A stretch of 64,000 bases of DNA from Liolophura sinensis (taxonomy: Eukaryota > Mollusca > Polyplacophora > Chitonida > Chitonidae): NCBI RefSeq assembly GCF_032854445.1, contig NC_088301.1, forward strand, positions 18,901,808-18,965,807, read 5' to 3'. A program made the translations under genes and the position numbers. The notes beneath the pieces are model-generated. The model was not told where the DNA came from. It saw only the letters and a list, made by a program, of their open reading frames with translations, and did no database searches. Each line of letters starts with the position of its first letter. The first letter of the stretch is position 1. This document shows positions 24,631 through 35,405 of the stretch, one piece after another.

Positions 24631-26851
24631 CAATATGTTTTCTTAAGCACAATGTATAACGCTTTAACTTACACGCCCACACTTGGGTATGCCCAAGTAA
24701 CGAGGCAAAAACCGGAGAAATCCACCCTGTGTTGCTCTTAATACAATGATGGCAAGGAAAATTATAATCATTATTTTTTTATTCTATTGTTAGAAAATAA
24801 AACAAAAATAAAATACCGTGCAAATGAACGGCCTACAACACAGGCAAGATAAAACAGATGACGTATTGTATAGCTGAATACCTTCTCGAGGCAACAAGGT
24901 GTCCAGTTCAAAAGCTGGAAACCTTTGTCCACTTTTTTGCAAGCCAGTTGTTTAATTTCAATATAACTGCATCAACGTTAGGTTGCCTTGGTAACAATAA
25001 ATATTTAATAGCAAGGGACTGATTGACAAGAAGCAGTCCGGGGAGTCAAAAAGAAAACGCTGAGCAAAAATTGGCCTCGGTAGTCTTCGTTGTATATCTC
25101 TTCAAAATTTTCTGTACATACTCTACAGTACATACGGTTGAATTGGATTCAAATTTAAGCCAAATTTCAGCAAAGCTTTATATTTTCGTGAAACCATCAA
25201 GTGTTTTATTTTCATTATGCTAGCTTGATTATTTCACTTCTTATAAACTATAGTATATATCTTGTTAGTTGTTTTTTATAATGTGCCTGCTACATGTACG
25301 TATTATATGGTTGGGTGTGGCATATGGAGTTAGTCATAAGCGCTGTGCCAGTGGTCTTGAAAGGCATTGGTTACACACAGTTACCGTTACAGGAAAGCAG
25401 CCACTCCAGCCGTCTAATCAGGGAAAGTAGGGATTGGGGGAGGGGAGGGGGGGGGGGGCTTTATTGCGTATCAGCAGGGAAAGGGTGCATATACACCCTC
25501 ATTAATTACCACTGAGTCGTGAAAATGGTATCCAGGATGCGGTCGTGACTACTTCACCATTTACACGGAATTACCTTTAAGTAATTGGTTATTTCCAGTC
25601 CTGAGACCTACTTCAACCTGAAGGCAGACAAATAACCGATATGGCTACACTGATCAGACAAAGAACTTTCATAACACTCTTACGAACTAAAAAAAAAACA
25701 GGATTTTGAGCAGGTGGTGTGTCGATTCTCTCGGGGTTTGAGGCGGCACTGGCCAGTAAAATGAAGACACATTGAAGTGTATAAGAAGGAAATAGGCACT
25801 GACTGTACAATGTACAATTAAAGCCGGGTTTCCGCCATTCAACGCCACTTGATCCACATTTAGTTGATTACGTTCATGTATTTTGATACGTGAACGCATG
25901 AGTTATCGTTCTTGAGCGAACGGTAGATAATCTTTCAAAATGTTCACTCACATTTTATGCCTTAAAGTAGCTATGTTTGGACAATATGCGTTCTGTCACA
26001 ATCAGGTGACTAATTGTTAATCTCAAACTTGATTACCATCCTGCAGGTAACCAATAAAGACTTTAACGCAGTCATTCCAAAACTGCAAAACATATTTCCA
26101 AAACAACGAGAAACATCAAATCAAATGCTTTAATGGAAGGAAACAATATGACCTAATGTATGGCTGTGTACACGTATAAGAAATATCACAGGAAAGATAT
26201 TGATAATATTCCAAAAACAAAATCAGATTTCAATTTTTCATACTCTGTAAATTGCTATGCACATACCAGAAGCCATGCCTACCAATAAGTAAAAATGAAT
26301 TGTTTACTGCCTAATTAATTAGTACTTGTACTATCCGCATTTGCCATTTTGCGTTTTATTTTCTCGAGTGACAACAACAAGAAGGGTTGCACAAAATGGT
26401 AGAATTCAGCCAGGACACCCTTTGTTCAAAAACGCAAACACGCATATCGTGAAATTCATTCACAAGTGCTATTGCACAAAGCCATGGTATGCTTAATTGA
26501 TTATAACTGGCATAGGTACAGATATTATAGGACATATGCTATCATGTCTGTTACAGTCATCGTGGCCTACGATCATGTTGAAGAACGGTTCCCAGAAGAA
26601 TTACTATAAGAGTTCTCTCCCTTTGTTCACGAATCGTTGGTTTGTTTCTTTGCATGGGTATTAACATTATTCGGCCATATTAACGCCAAAACTGTTTAAG
26701 TATTTATATGAACAGTTGTGATAAAACCCTAAATGAGGTAAATTATCACCAGACCGGATTTCAGCGCTGACGTGTGAGCATTTGTCAATTTTCACTCTGC
26801 CGTCTCTTCTCTCGTTTAACTCTCCAGCAGTAGTCTTTTGTTTCCCTTACA
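24631..26851. other. Non-coding stretch with a G-run
   Basis: About 2.2 kb with no gene-like frame. The only notable structure is a G-rich tract at 25427-25460 with a run of at least a dozen G, a G-quadruplex candidate on the plus strand. Confidence 0.45.
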
Positions 26852-26998
26852 GTACTGGTTGACAGTACCGTATCAGTATAATGGCTCGGGCGGGGCGCCT
26901 TACTTTTCTGTCGTAAGGCGTCTAAGGTTTCCTTCGTCGTCACATGACTGAAAAATTGTTAAGTACGACGTTATACCCCAAACACTCCACTCACCCAT
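26852..26998 (+). mobile_element. SINE-2 3' half
   Basis: It contains TGGTTGACAGTACCGTATCAG, AATGGCTCGGGCGGGGCG, CGTAAGGCGTCTAAGG, CACATGACTGAAAAATTG, TTAAGTACGACGTTATACCCC and a short ACTC-like tail. This matches the complete SINE-2 at 27766 in reverse orientation, with a deletion in the middle. Confidence 0.82.
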
Positions 26999-27487
26999 TA
27001 CAGTACGATTGTCTCCAACGCTTCACATCTGTAAAGGCGCCTTTTTTGAGGCGTACATATCATGCTGTTCTAGGAGATAGTATGGTTTCCATGATGTTTT
27101 TGATGGTGGGATGCATTGATGAAATGCGCATGCGTCGCAACTTGAGGGCGCACTTAGGTCATTTGCTGACCCACACTAAAATGATGTACATGTACAAATT
27201 ACTATCATCCTGATCACCAGACATAGTTTATTAAAAACATCCCACCCCTTAGAAAAGCACTTCACATTCTAGACAAAGATGCTGGTTTGAAAATGACAGT
27301 GTAGTGTTTAATGGCCGATTTCATTAAGATATTCTCGTCTGATGTTATAGAATTGAATACTATGTTATTGTTTCTGGCTGGTCGCGATTTCTATACATTA
27401 ACATTACATTACACACATTATCATAATTTTATTTCTTTAAAGCTTTAAATTCTTGAATGTTGTTTTTTTTTTCGATTTATTCCTCTG
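26999..27487. other. Non-coding stretch, nothing recognised
   Basis: An 89-codon frame begins in the SINE-2 and continues to 27213. It has no recognisable features. Confidence 0.45.
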
Positions 27488-27618
27488 TATTTATTTATTT
27501 ATTTATTTATTTGATTGGTGTTTTACGTCGTATTCGACAATATTTCACATATACGACGGCGGCCAGATCTCCTCGCGTACTACTAGAGAGGAATTCAGCA
27601 TGAACTGGGCAGCTTTTA
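27488..27618 (-). mobile_element. SINE-1, internally deleted
   Basis: A long TTTA tail, TTTGATTGGTGTTTTACGTC, ATATACGACGGCGGCCAG, then a jump to GAGAGGAATTCAGCATGAACT. The conserved middle (the GGGAGGAAACC to AACCTGCGG block) is missing. Confidence 0.82.
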
Positions 27619-27765
27619 TTAAATCACACGTATTATATAACTAAAGTGTAAAATATCTTGTTACATTTATCTACTCTACCTTGTTTTAAACTATTCAGAT
27701 TAACATTTGATTTTTTTTTCGGGTTTCAATTTGACTATGCCATATATTAATTCATGCTTCTTTAG

Positions 27766-28128
27766 AGTGAGTGAGTGAGTGCTTGGGGTTTAACGTCGTA
27801 CTCAACAATTTTTCAGTCATATGACGAAGGAATCATTAGGGTGCATGTACGTGTAATGTGCCTCCTTGTTGCAGGACGGATTTCCACCGCTCTTTTATTT
27901 AGTGCTGCTTCACTGAGACGACTTACCGAAGGCAAGTAAGCCGCCCCGCCCGAGCCATTATACTGATACGGGTCAACCAGTCGTTGCACTATCCCCTTCA
28001 TGCTGAACGCCAAGCGAGGAAGTTACAACTTCCTCTTTTAAAGTCTTAGGTGTGACTCGATCAAGGATTGATCCTGGATCTACCGGTCCCGAAGCGGACG
28101 CTCTACCAACCGTGCTATCCGGGCCGGT
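27766..28128 (-). mobile_element. Complete SINE-2 with target-site duplication
   Basis: A 363-bp element flanked by ATGCTTCTTTAG at 27754-27765 and again at 28129-28140. Read on the minus strand, the head is GGCCCGGATAGCACGGTTGG (A box TAGCACGGTTGG) followed by GGATCAATCC (B-box-like). The body includes GCTTGGCGTTCAGCATGAAG and AATGGCTCGGGCGGGGCGG. The 3' end is GTTAAGTACGACG-like (here GTTGAGTACGACGTTAAACC), then CCAAGCACTCACTCAC. It should be transcribed by RNA polymerase III and mobilised by a LINE in trans. Confidence 0.92.
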
Positions 28129-28472
28129 ATGCTTCTTTAGATGTGTATAACACAAAATCCAAGATTTAATTCATTTCCGAGCTACTCTATACACAGTTTA
28201 TTTGCGTACAACGTAAAACTGACCAGTGGTGCAACACGACATTCCTCCGCCATCCCTGACTCATTTTTCTCTCATTCAAACAACCTGTTAATGAAAATAG
28301 TACACAGAATATTGTCGCTCTGCAAACATCTCCAATTTATATCTTGTGGTATAACCGTATACATAATTTGCCGGTGTACATTGTATATAGGCCATCTTAC
28401 ATGTATGTACACCTTAACATTTTCACAAAATGTTTCTTTTTCGATACACAATATGTCATTGTGGGGATTTAC
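28129..28472. other. Non-coding stretch, nothing recognised
   Basis: Opposing frames of 84-117 codons overlap here (28141-28526) without domain resemblance. They run into a SINE-1 on the right. Confidence 0.4.
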
Positions 28473-28590
28473 TACCGTACGTGGGAAGGTCTGACAGCAT
28501 CCTGCGGTTTCCCCCTGGCTTTGCACGGGTTCCTCCCACCATAAGTGGAATATTCTTGAGTACGACGTAAACCACCATTCAAATAAATCT
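28473..28590 (+). mobile_element. SINE-1 3' half
   Basis: CGTACGTGGGAAGGTCTGACA, CCTGCGG, TTTCCCCCTGGCTTTGCACG, then a deletion of the ATGCTGGCCGCCG block, and AGTGGAATATTCTTGAGTAC with ACGTAAACCACCATTCAAAT. Confidence 0.88.
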
Positions 28591-28940
28591 TAGAAATTCC
28601 ATGCAGGAAGGAAAAGCCCACGGCTGATTGTTATATGAATTGGTAAACCAACCTAATTAACCCAACCACACATTCCAAAAATCATAGGGTCAGAAACACA
28701 TCTGTTTTCATATTGTGCCTTATCGTTTATAGTGAGTTTCACAGCGTGATCTTCATTCAACTTTTGAAACAAAACTAGATTCCTTTTAATCCAATTCATA
28801 AATTGCTGCAACATTGAGGGTTTGCTTATACCATACATGTATGGTTATCAAACTTTGGATGGAGTAAAATATAATGCACTGCACCTTCAGTGACGCAGAC
28901 CTACCGTCATTCCCCACGTATCCATATAATACAGAAAAGG
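28591..28940. other. Non-coding stretch, nothing recognised
   Basis: Short open frames only, and no repeat recognised. Confidence 0.45.
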
Positions 28941-29208
28941 GGGCCTCCGTGGCTCAGTCGGTTAGCGCGCTAGCGCAGCGTAATGACCCAGGAGCCTCTC
29001 ACCAATGCGGTCGCTGTGAGTTCAAGTCCAGCTCATGCTGGCTTCCTCTCCGGCCGTAAGTGGGAAGGTCTGCCAGCAGCCTGCGGATGGTCGTGGGTTA
29101 CCCCCGGGCTGTGCCCGGTTTCCACCCACCATAATGCTGGCCACCGTCGTATAAGTGAAATATTCTTGAGTACGGCGTAAAACACCAATCAAATAAATAA
29201 ATAAATAA
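28941..29208 (+). mobile_element. Complete SINE-1
   Basis: This is a full-length reference copy. The head GGGCCTCCG leads to A box TGGCTCAGTCGG (28950-28961) and B box GTTCAAGTCC (29020-29029), the two internal RNA polymerase III promoter elements of a tRNA-derived SINE. The body carries CTGCCAGCAGCCTGCGGATG, then GGTTTCCACCCACC and ATAATGCTGGCCACCGTCG. The 3' end is TTGAGTACGGCGTAAAACAC with an AAATAAATAAAT tail. Target-site duplications are not clear because the tail runs into a tandem repeat. Small frames on both strands are incidental. Confidence 0.95.
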
Positions 29209-29424
29209 TATAGACAAAGGTAAAGCCCGTATATCACAACGTGTGTACTCATACAGACAAAGCCAACGCCGGTGTATCACATCGTGTGTACTCATATAGA
29301 CAAAGGTAAAGCCCGTATATCACAACGTGTGTACTCATACAGACAAAGCCAACGCCGGTGTATCACATCGTGTGTACTCATATAGACAAAGGTAAAGCCC
29401 GTATATCACAACGTGCGTACTCAA
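29209..29424. repeat. 86-bp tandem repeat, about 2.5 copies
   Basis: Units begin TATAGACAAAGGTAAAGCCC at 29209, 29295 and 29381. Each unit consists of two related 43-bp halves, one with AAGGTAAAGCCCGTATATCAC and the other with AAGCCAACGCCGGTGTATCAC. Copies are almost identical, so the expansion is recent. It abuts the SINE-1 tail. Confidence 0.93.
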
Positions 29425-29650
29425 ACAGGTGGTTATTAACATCTGACCAGAATTGATTCAATTGTGGACACTCTGTGAAATGTTTGTTTTCAGTCTGTTT
29501 TCAGTCTGTTTTCAGTCTTTGGTGTAAATATTTATTGCACGGTATAACTGAGTGTTATAATTTATACTGATGTTGCTTTATTTTATTTTCCATGGGTAGA
29601 TTTTGTGCGATATTCCAAATATGTTCATGATAAATATTATTCGGAAAATT
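29425..29650. other. Short non-coding gap
   Basis: It contains a small triplication of TTTTCAGTCTG (about 29489-29520) and otherwise AT-rich sequence up to the LINE fragment. Confidence 0.6.
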
Positions 29651-30290
29651 TTACTTACTATAAGTAAAATTATCCTGACTTTTCGTAGATTGTAACACAG
29701 TATGCCAAAACTTACAGGAGAATAGAGCATTGTCTAAAGAAAAGTCATTCACCGTTGGGATTTCATTTAGTTCTCTGATGATCATGTTCTTATTGTAGAC
29801 ATTAGAACCGATATAATTGGATACTGTCGTACCAATGTTGTAATATTTTTTTAGATTTGCACATAAGTATATAGAAACTAACTCCGTTAAAGTCAGGAGC
29901 CTTCCATTGGGGATTCCGGTCTCACACTTAAAGAGTGATTTTGACCTCAGTAAAATATTTTTCTTATTCCATATAAAGTCATTGTACCAAGCTGGCCACG
30001 CTGATAGTGGTTCTCTATAAAAGGTATCAATAGGCTTCTTGAACTTTGATACATCATAGTTACGTTGAAAAAGACCGCCCAAATCCCTAAAGGCTTCTGC
30101 TGCACTTAATTGTCAAGAGGAGCCTATGGTAGAGAAAAACCTCGGTTACCATCATAATTTTAGAGCTTTTTATGTTCATAAACATCTCTAGTTTTCATGC
30201 CACCTTCATTGGGTTCTTTACAAAGGACTGATCTCTTTATTGCTTTATTAGGTAATTTTGTAAGAGTTACATCCCATGCATTACTTGCAG
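29651..30290 (-). mobile_element. L1/Tx1-type LINE ORF2 fragment, decayed
   Basis: The minus-strand translation, in order, shows LPNKAIKR, NEGGMK..DVY, a frameshift, KALKL.W with two stops, another stop, then AFRDLGG and an open segment of about 143 residues (to 29651). That segment includes PLSAWPAWYNDFIWNKKNILL and TGIPNGRLLTLTE. The order basic KIKR-like motif, GGLK-like motif, ALK.xW motif, then NKNIxxxxKSLF and a GI..GRLL motif is the stretch after the reverse transcriptase fingers/palm of L1-clade proteins. Endonuclease and catalytic reverse-transcriptase motifs are absent. Several stops and a frameshift make it a dead fragment. Minus-strand similarity may extend to about 30540 but is weaker there. 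Confidence 0.7.
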
Positions 30291-30647
30291 CCCTATGGGG
30301 ATAGCCGCTAACTTCCGCTTCGTTATGAAGATCGACCAATCATAATGAAATACTCCTATGGTAAATTGAATCAGCCAACTTTCGCTGTTTTCTATCAGAG
30401 CGAAGAAATCTCTTCATAAATAGAAAAGCTTTAATTTCATGGGTTTTGAACCATTCTCACCGATATAAGTCATACCACTGGAGCTCGTTAAATCTCCAGG
30501 ATGCCTTCATGAAAGCGAAATGTCCTTGCAAAAATAAGATAGCTCGACGTAAATCTGACGATAAAGGTAGGATTTATTTTATTTTAGAATGATCTTAATA
30601 TCATAATCTTTATGTCTGGATTAAACCCTAAGAAACAAACAGTAAGT

Positions 30648-30990
30648 CTTTGTGTATAGTGTCTTCCGTTAGGTACTATTTCTGTGGAAAATGCCTTCCG
30701 TTAGTCATCATGGATCATGCTTTCCGTTAGGTACTATCTTTATGGATAATGCCTTCCGTTAGTTACCGTCTTCATCGATAATGCTTTCCGTTAGGTACCG
30801 TCTTCGTAAATAACGCCTTCTTTTAGGAATAGTCGTTGTGGATACTAGGCAGTACTTGATAGTTAGTAGTTCCGTTAGCTACTATCTGTGTAGATAATGC
30901 ATTCCTTTAGGTGCTATCTTTGTGAATAATGCCTGCCATTAGACATTATTTTTGTGGTTAATGCCTTTTGTACTATTTTGTGGATAGCAC
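30648..30990. repeat. About 33-bp degenerate minisatellite
   Basis: Units resemble ATAATGCCTTCCGTTAGGTA followed by CTATCTTTGTGG, about 10 copies with many substitutions and some length change. It lies just beyond the LINE fragment. Confidence 0.85.
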
Positions 30991-31984
30991 ATTCAACACA
31001 TTGACGTTGTCTCGGATAACGTCGCGCATAATATGATTCTGCAATGACGAAATGTTTGAAACTGATCATGAATGCATGACGGTATTATTGATTGATCTAC
31101 TGGTGGCTAACGTCGTACTCAAGAATATTTCACTCATCCAATATTCAGTGTCAGTGATGCAGGAAGTCGGAGTGTTCAAAGAAAACCAATGACCACTGGC
31201 ACTAACTGGCAAACTTTCCCAGTTTTGTCGCTCTGATTTTGCCAGCAGAGCTAGCTCAAGGTGTGTACCATATTGATGAAGGGCACTGGTTGATTGGTAG
31301 GTTGATTTTTACTTGGTTGTATGATTGATTTAATCTTGATGATTGCTTTTATTCCTGATTGTATGATTGATTTCGTGACTGTTGAATTGTAAGATTAATA
31401 ATATGATTGATTGTATTCATAGAATGATTATTTCATTTTATTGTTTTGTGTAATTCATAGTGTAACTGAATGATTGACTGTTTGACCACACTTCCAGTCA
31501 TTGTTTAGTTTCTTGTTTGTTTGGTTGGGCTTTAAATCACACTGAAGAATACTGGATTTCACAACGGTGGCCATGTTTATGATAAAAAAGCAAAATAGAG
31601 ACCACATTATCTAACAAACCATCTAGGTCCAACTCCTAAAAGCAATCGTAGTATAAACTTATTGTAACTACGAAGGTGACACATTTAAAAAATAATCATA
31701 TATGGACATATATGGCAAGCGAGTCGTGATTAAGTGCTTAACACGCCTGCTTTTCTAAACGCTAGGCTAGTATCTATCCCAGCTTTGGGCAAGGAATTTG
31801 TGGATTTTCCGCTTTCATATTTTTGTGGCGCCTGGATCGTTGTTTTGAAGAGTGTAATATTCTCTGAAAGCCATCTTGTCGCTTACTCAGGACAGGTAGG
31901 AGTTAAGGGGTAACTTGTCATAGGTTGGTTGTTTACCTTGGGCTCTCCGGTTTCTTCTTGCCATAAAACTGAGAATGTATCGTG
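30991..31984. other. Non-coding stretch with eroded SINE-1 pieces
   Basis: CGTCGTACTCAAGAATATTTC at about 31110 (minus) and CCTTGGGCTCTCCGGTTTCTT at about 31937 (plus) are remnants of SINE-1. A run of short ATGATTGATT-like words lies at about 31290-31470. No gene was seen. Confidence 0.45.
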
Positions 31985-32575
31985 TCACATGCCCTTTGGA
32001 ATACTGTCTGCTGTCACATTGTACTGTGGACTGGTGTGATATTGTCTTGGGTCACATTGTCTTGCGGAATACTGTCTCGTGCCATATTGCCCTGTTTATC
32101 ATTGTCTGATGAGATATTGTCTTGTGTGATATTGTCTCGTGTCACGTTGTCTTGTGGAATATTGTCTCGTGTCATATTGTCTTGTGAAATATTGTCTCGA
32201 CTCTAACGGAATATTACCTCATGTCATATCGTCCTATAAAACATTGTTTCATGTCACATCGTCCTCTGGAATAATCGTGTCATATCGTCCTATGGAATAT
32301 TGTCTAGCGCCATATCGTTCTCTGGAATATTGTTTCGTGTCATGTTGTCTTGTGGAATATTGTTTCGTATTATGTTGTCGTCTGTAATATTATCTCGTGT
32401 CATATTGTCTCGTGTCACATTGCCTTGTGGAATATTGTCTCGTGTCATATGGTCTTGTAAAACATTGTCTCGTGTCACATTGCCTTGTGGAATATTGTCT
32501 CGTGTCATATTGTCCTCTGGAATATTATCTCGTGTCATATCGTTTTCTGGAATTTTGGCTCGTGTCATATGAAGT
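31985..32575. repeat. 30-bp minisatellite, about 20 units
   Basis: Units are of the type TCGTGTCACATTGCCTTGTG followed by GAATATTGTC. The right half is more homogeneous than the left. Because the unit is a multiple of three and stop-poor, frames stay open on both strands with 10-residue periodicity (for example NMTRDNIPQG on minus and SRVTLPCGIL on plus). I judge these non-coding, since every unit also reads in other frames and no start or splice context is seen. Confidence 0.93.
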
Positions 32576-33139
32576 AGTATGTCATGTGACGTGTAATTGC
32601 CCTGAAGTGCGATAAAACGTTGAAATCTCTCTGGATAGACGTCTGCTTACATCTCGCGTTTTGTGGGACAAAGATAAATATATAATGACAAGCCTGTCGC
32701 AACCAATCTGCTTTTAGTGTGTCAGAATGTGCGTCTTTCTCCATTGCCACATCCACGACCATCTGAGCCATTTTTACTGCAGATACTTCTGGCCTCGATA
32801 CAGCCTGACCCTCGTCAAAGTGGGGCGTTTACGTGGGATTTATTAACGTCTACTGATGCAGAATTCATTTGACGGTACGTTTCCTGTTCGTCTAAACCCG
32901 TCATGCCATTTCAAGGCGTCACCCTGTCACATTTGAAGGCTTGTGGTTGTAAGCGTGATGTTCCTTGATCGGTCTCCCTCCCAAAACCCTCTCGTTAAAC
33001 GGCGTCTGATCGATCCGAGTTCCTCTCAAGGGTGCAATTTTCGTCAAGGCTAGTAATGTATCTGTCCAGAAAGGCCAGCTCTGCTCTGTTAAACAAATAA
33101 CGAGTGCGCCTAGCCCGGGTACGGAAGCTGTTGGGACCA
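32576..33139. other. Non-coding stretch, nothing recognised
   Basis: Frames of 68-81 codons occur on the minus strand without domains. No repeat was identified. Confidence 0.45.
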
Positions 33140-33352
33140 GAAAGGATAGTGGTACCGTGTGGTTTGTTGACTATAAATAGGATTTGTTGATCAAGACTGG
33201 TAGACCCATGTGCTATGTTGATCAAGACTGGTAGACCCATATGCTTTGTTGACCAGTAATGGTGGTCACATAATGTTTACTGGTGGTCTCATTCAGGAAT
33301 TATTGACGACGAATGTCGACCTTACATAGTTTGTTGGTCACCAATGACATAT
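33140..33352. repeat. About 36-bp degenerate minisatellite, left part
   Basis: Units contain GTTGACCA..AATGGTGGTCACAT or GTTGATCAAGACTGGTAGAC. The same unit type resumes at 33590 after a SINE-1, so this is one array split in two. Confidence 0.78.
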
Positions 33353-33589
33353 ATTTATTTATTTGATTGGTGTTTTACGCCGTACGGCGGCCAGCATTAT
33401 GGTGGGAGGAAATCGGACAGAGCCCGGGAGAAACCCACGACCATCCGCCGGTTGCTGTCAGACCTTCCCACTTACGGCCGGAGAGGAAGTCAGTTTGAGC
33501 TGGACTTGAACTCACAGCGACCGCATTGGTGAGAGGCTCCTGGGTCAATACGCTGCGCTAGCGCGCTAACCGACTGAGCCAAGGAGCTC
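33353..33589 (-). mobile_element. SINE-1 inserted in a minisatellite
   Basis: It starts TTTATTTGATTGGTGTTTTAC, lacks the TCAAGAATATTTCACTTATAC block, and then keeps the whole body and head through GCGCTAGCGCGCTAACCGAC and TGAGCCAAGGAGC. B box (GGACTTGAACTC in minus orientation) and A box are both present. Both flanks are the same minisatellite, and no exact target-site duplication was found. Confidence 0.93.
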
Positions 33590-33775
33590 TTGACCACGAA
33601 AGACGGCCACATATGGTTTATTGACCACGACTGGCGGCCACATATGGATTGTTGACCACCAATAGTGGACACATGAATTGGTGGCCACATACACGAAAGA
33701 CGGTGACATATCGTTTGCTGACGACGAATGTTGATCACATATGGTTTGTTGACAAGGAATGGTAACGAAATATTG
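33590..33775. repeat. About 36-bp degenerate minisatellite, right part
   Basis: Units are of the form GACCACGAAAGACGGCCACA followed by TATGGTTTATT. This is the continuation of the array at 33140. Confidence 0.82.
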
Positions 33776-34814
33776 TGGTTAGCATCTCTGTCTGTTGCTA
33801 GGTAATCATATCGCTGTAGACTACTGGCATTTGAAACGTGTATTGGGTTATTGTGGGTAACCGATTTTAATCTTTAGCAGATTGTTTAATTTGAAAAGGA
33901 TACTCAGTGATCGACTGAGATACTCTGACATGGAGTGCAACATTAATACAAATGGCCATATGACGAACCAGTCAAGCTTACACATGCTTTATATAAAAGA
34001 CAAAAGGCTACTGAAATCTACCAATCCACATTTTCACGTACCGTTGAAAAGTTATGTGTAAGTAATATTTCAGAAAAAAAGAAGCGACCAATGAGAGTGG
34101 AGCCCAAAATGAGCAAGACAAAAATGATTTTGCTGACTTAAAGTGACAGGGTTAGACCGGAAGTGGCTTGATACGAACTACTGATGTAATCAGCCAAAGC
34201 GGAAACAACAAAAATCAATGGGGACAGCTTCGGAATTACGGAGATCGGGGTGTCACTTTACAGAGCCGATGGAGAAAATTGATTTTAGATAACTGACGCA
34301 AGAAAGTTTTTTTCTTGTCACATCTGAGCCGTGTCTTTGTAAATTGTAGCTGTAGCTGTATCGCGTTGAACGAGGTTCTCTTCGATTAAGTAGTCCATGA
34401 GATGATTGTTCACCTGTCAACATAACACCTCCGATTTGCTCACAAAGGACGTTTTCATTTGCGAAATCCAAGATTAAATGATTGATAAATCGTATAAATG
34501 TTTAATTGATTTTCGCCATAGTCAGCGAGATTTCGACAAATAGACAGTTTAATCTTCCCAGGATATTTTTCATCTTCTTCGCAGAATTTCTATCAGCCAG
34601 GGGAATGCCTTTAAAGATTGCTCATTTAATGATCTTAGTAAGGGAGCCCGTTAACGTCAGCCATTAAAGCTAAATCAATTCATCATTGGCTTTTTCTTTG
34701 TTACATTTAGCTGCCTGTATTTAACATTCTCTACACTACGGCTGCATGTCCAAGGCCGGTGCTTTTCACATTACAAGCCCAGCGCGAGAAAAGAGCACTG
34801 CTGACTTGGGTGGA
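33776..34814. other. Non-coding stretch, nothing recognised
   Basis: About 1 kb, longest frame 72 codons, no repeat or domain recognised. Confidence 0.5.
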
Positions 34815-35405
34815 GAAAAGAGATGGACTGGAGTAAATTCGCCAGGTTACGGGTAAGGCTGGAGAACAGAGGTATATGGAGTAAATTTCTCAGAATGGGG
34901 ATAAAAACGGAGAGATGGAATAGGGGCCATGGATGGAGAAAAGAAGCGTACCAGGAGTAAAATCTCCAGGATAGGGGTATGAGTGAGGGAAAAGTTGTAC
35001 TTCGAGTAAATTCGTGAGGATATGGGAATGGATGGAGAAAAGAGGCTTAACCGAAGTAAATTCGCCAGGTTAGTGGGTATAGATATAGAAAATGTGTGTA
35101 CTCGAAGTAAATTCCCCAGTATGGAGGCATGCATGGGTTGAGTAAATAGATGTACTTTTTGCGAAATTCGTCAGGATATGTGCATCGGCGGAAGAGGTTT
35201 AGTCGAAATAAATTCGCCTGAATAGGGTTACAGAAGAGGAGGATCCTGAGTAATTTCGCCAGGATAGAGGTAGAGATTGAGAAAACAGTTGTACTCGGAG
35301 GAAATTTGTCAAGATGGGGGTATTGGGTAGAAAAGAGGTGTTCGCGGAGTAAATTCGCTCGTGATAGTTGTATGGGTGAAAAAAATTTTTGTTGGAGTAC
35401 ACTAA
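34815..35405. repeat. About 50-bp degenerate minisatellite
   Basis: Eleven recognisable units centred on GGAGTAAATTCGCCAGGATA, followed by a GGGTATGGATGGAGAAAAGA-type spacer. Period is about 45-53 bp. Minus-strand frames of 67-121 codons with repeated Leu-Leu-Arg and Phe-Ser-Pro motifs derive from the array. Confidence 0.88.

Noticed and set aside
28941-29030. Possible true tRNA gene
   Set aside because: A and B boxes are present but the sequence does not close into a tRNA cloverleaf with acceptor stem, and it continues into the SINE body found in more than twenty other places.
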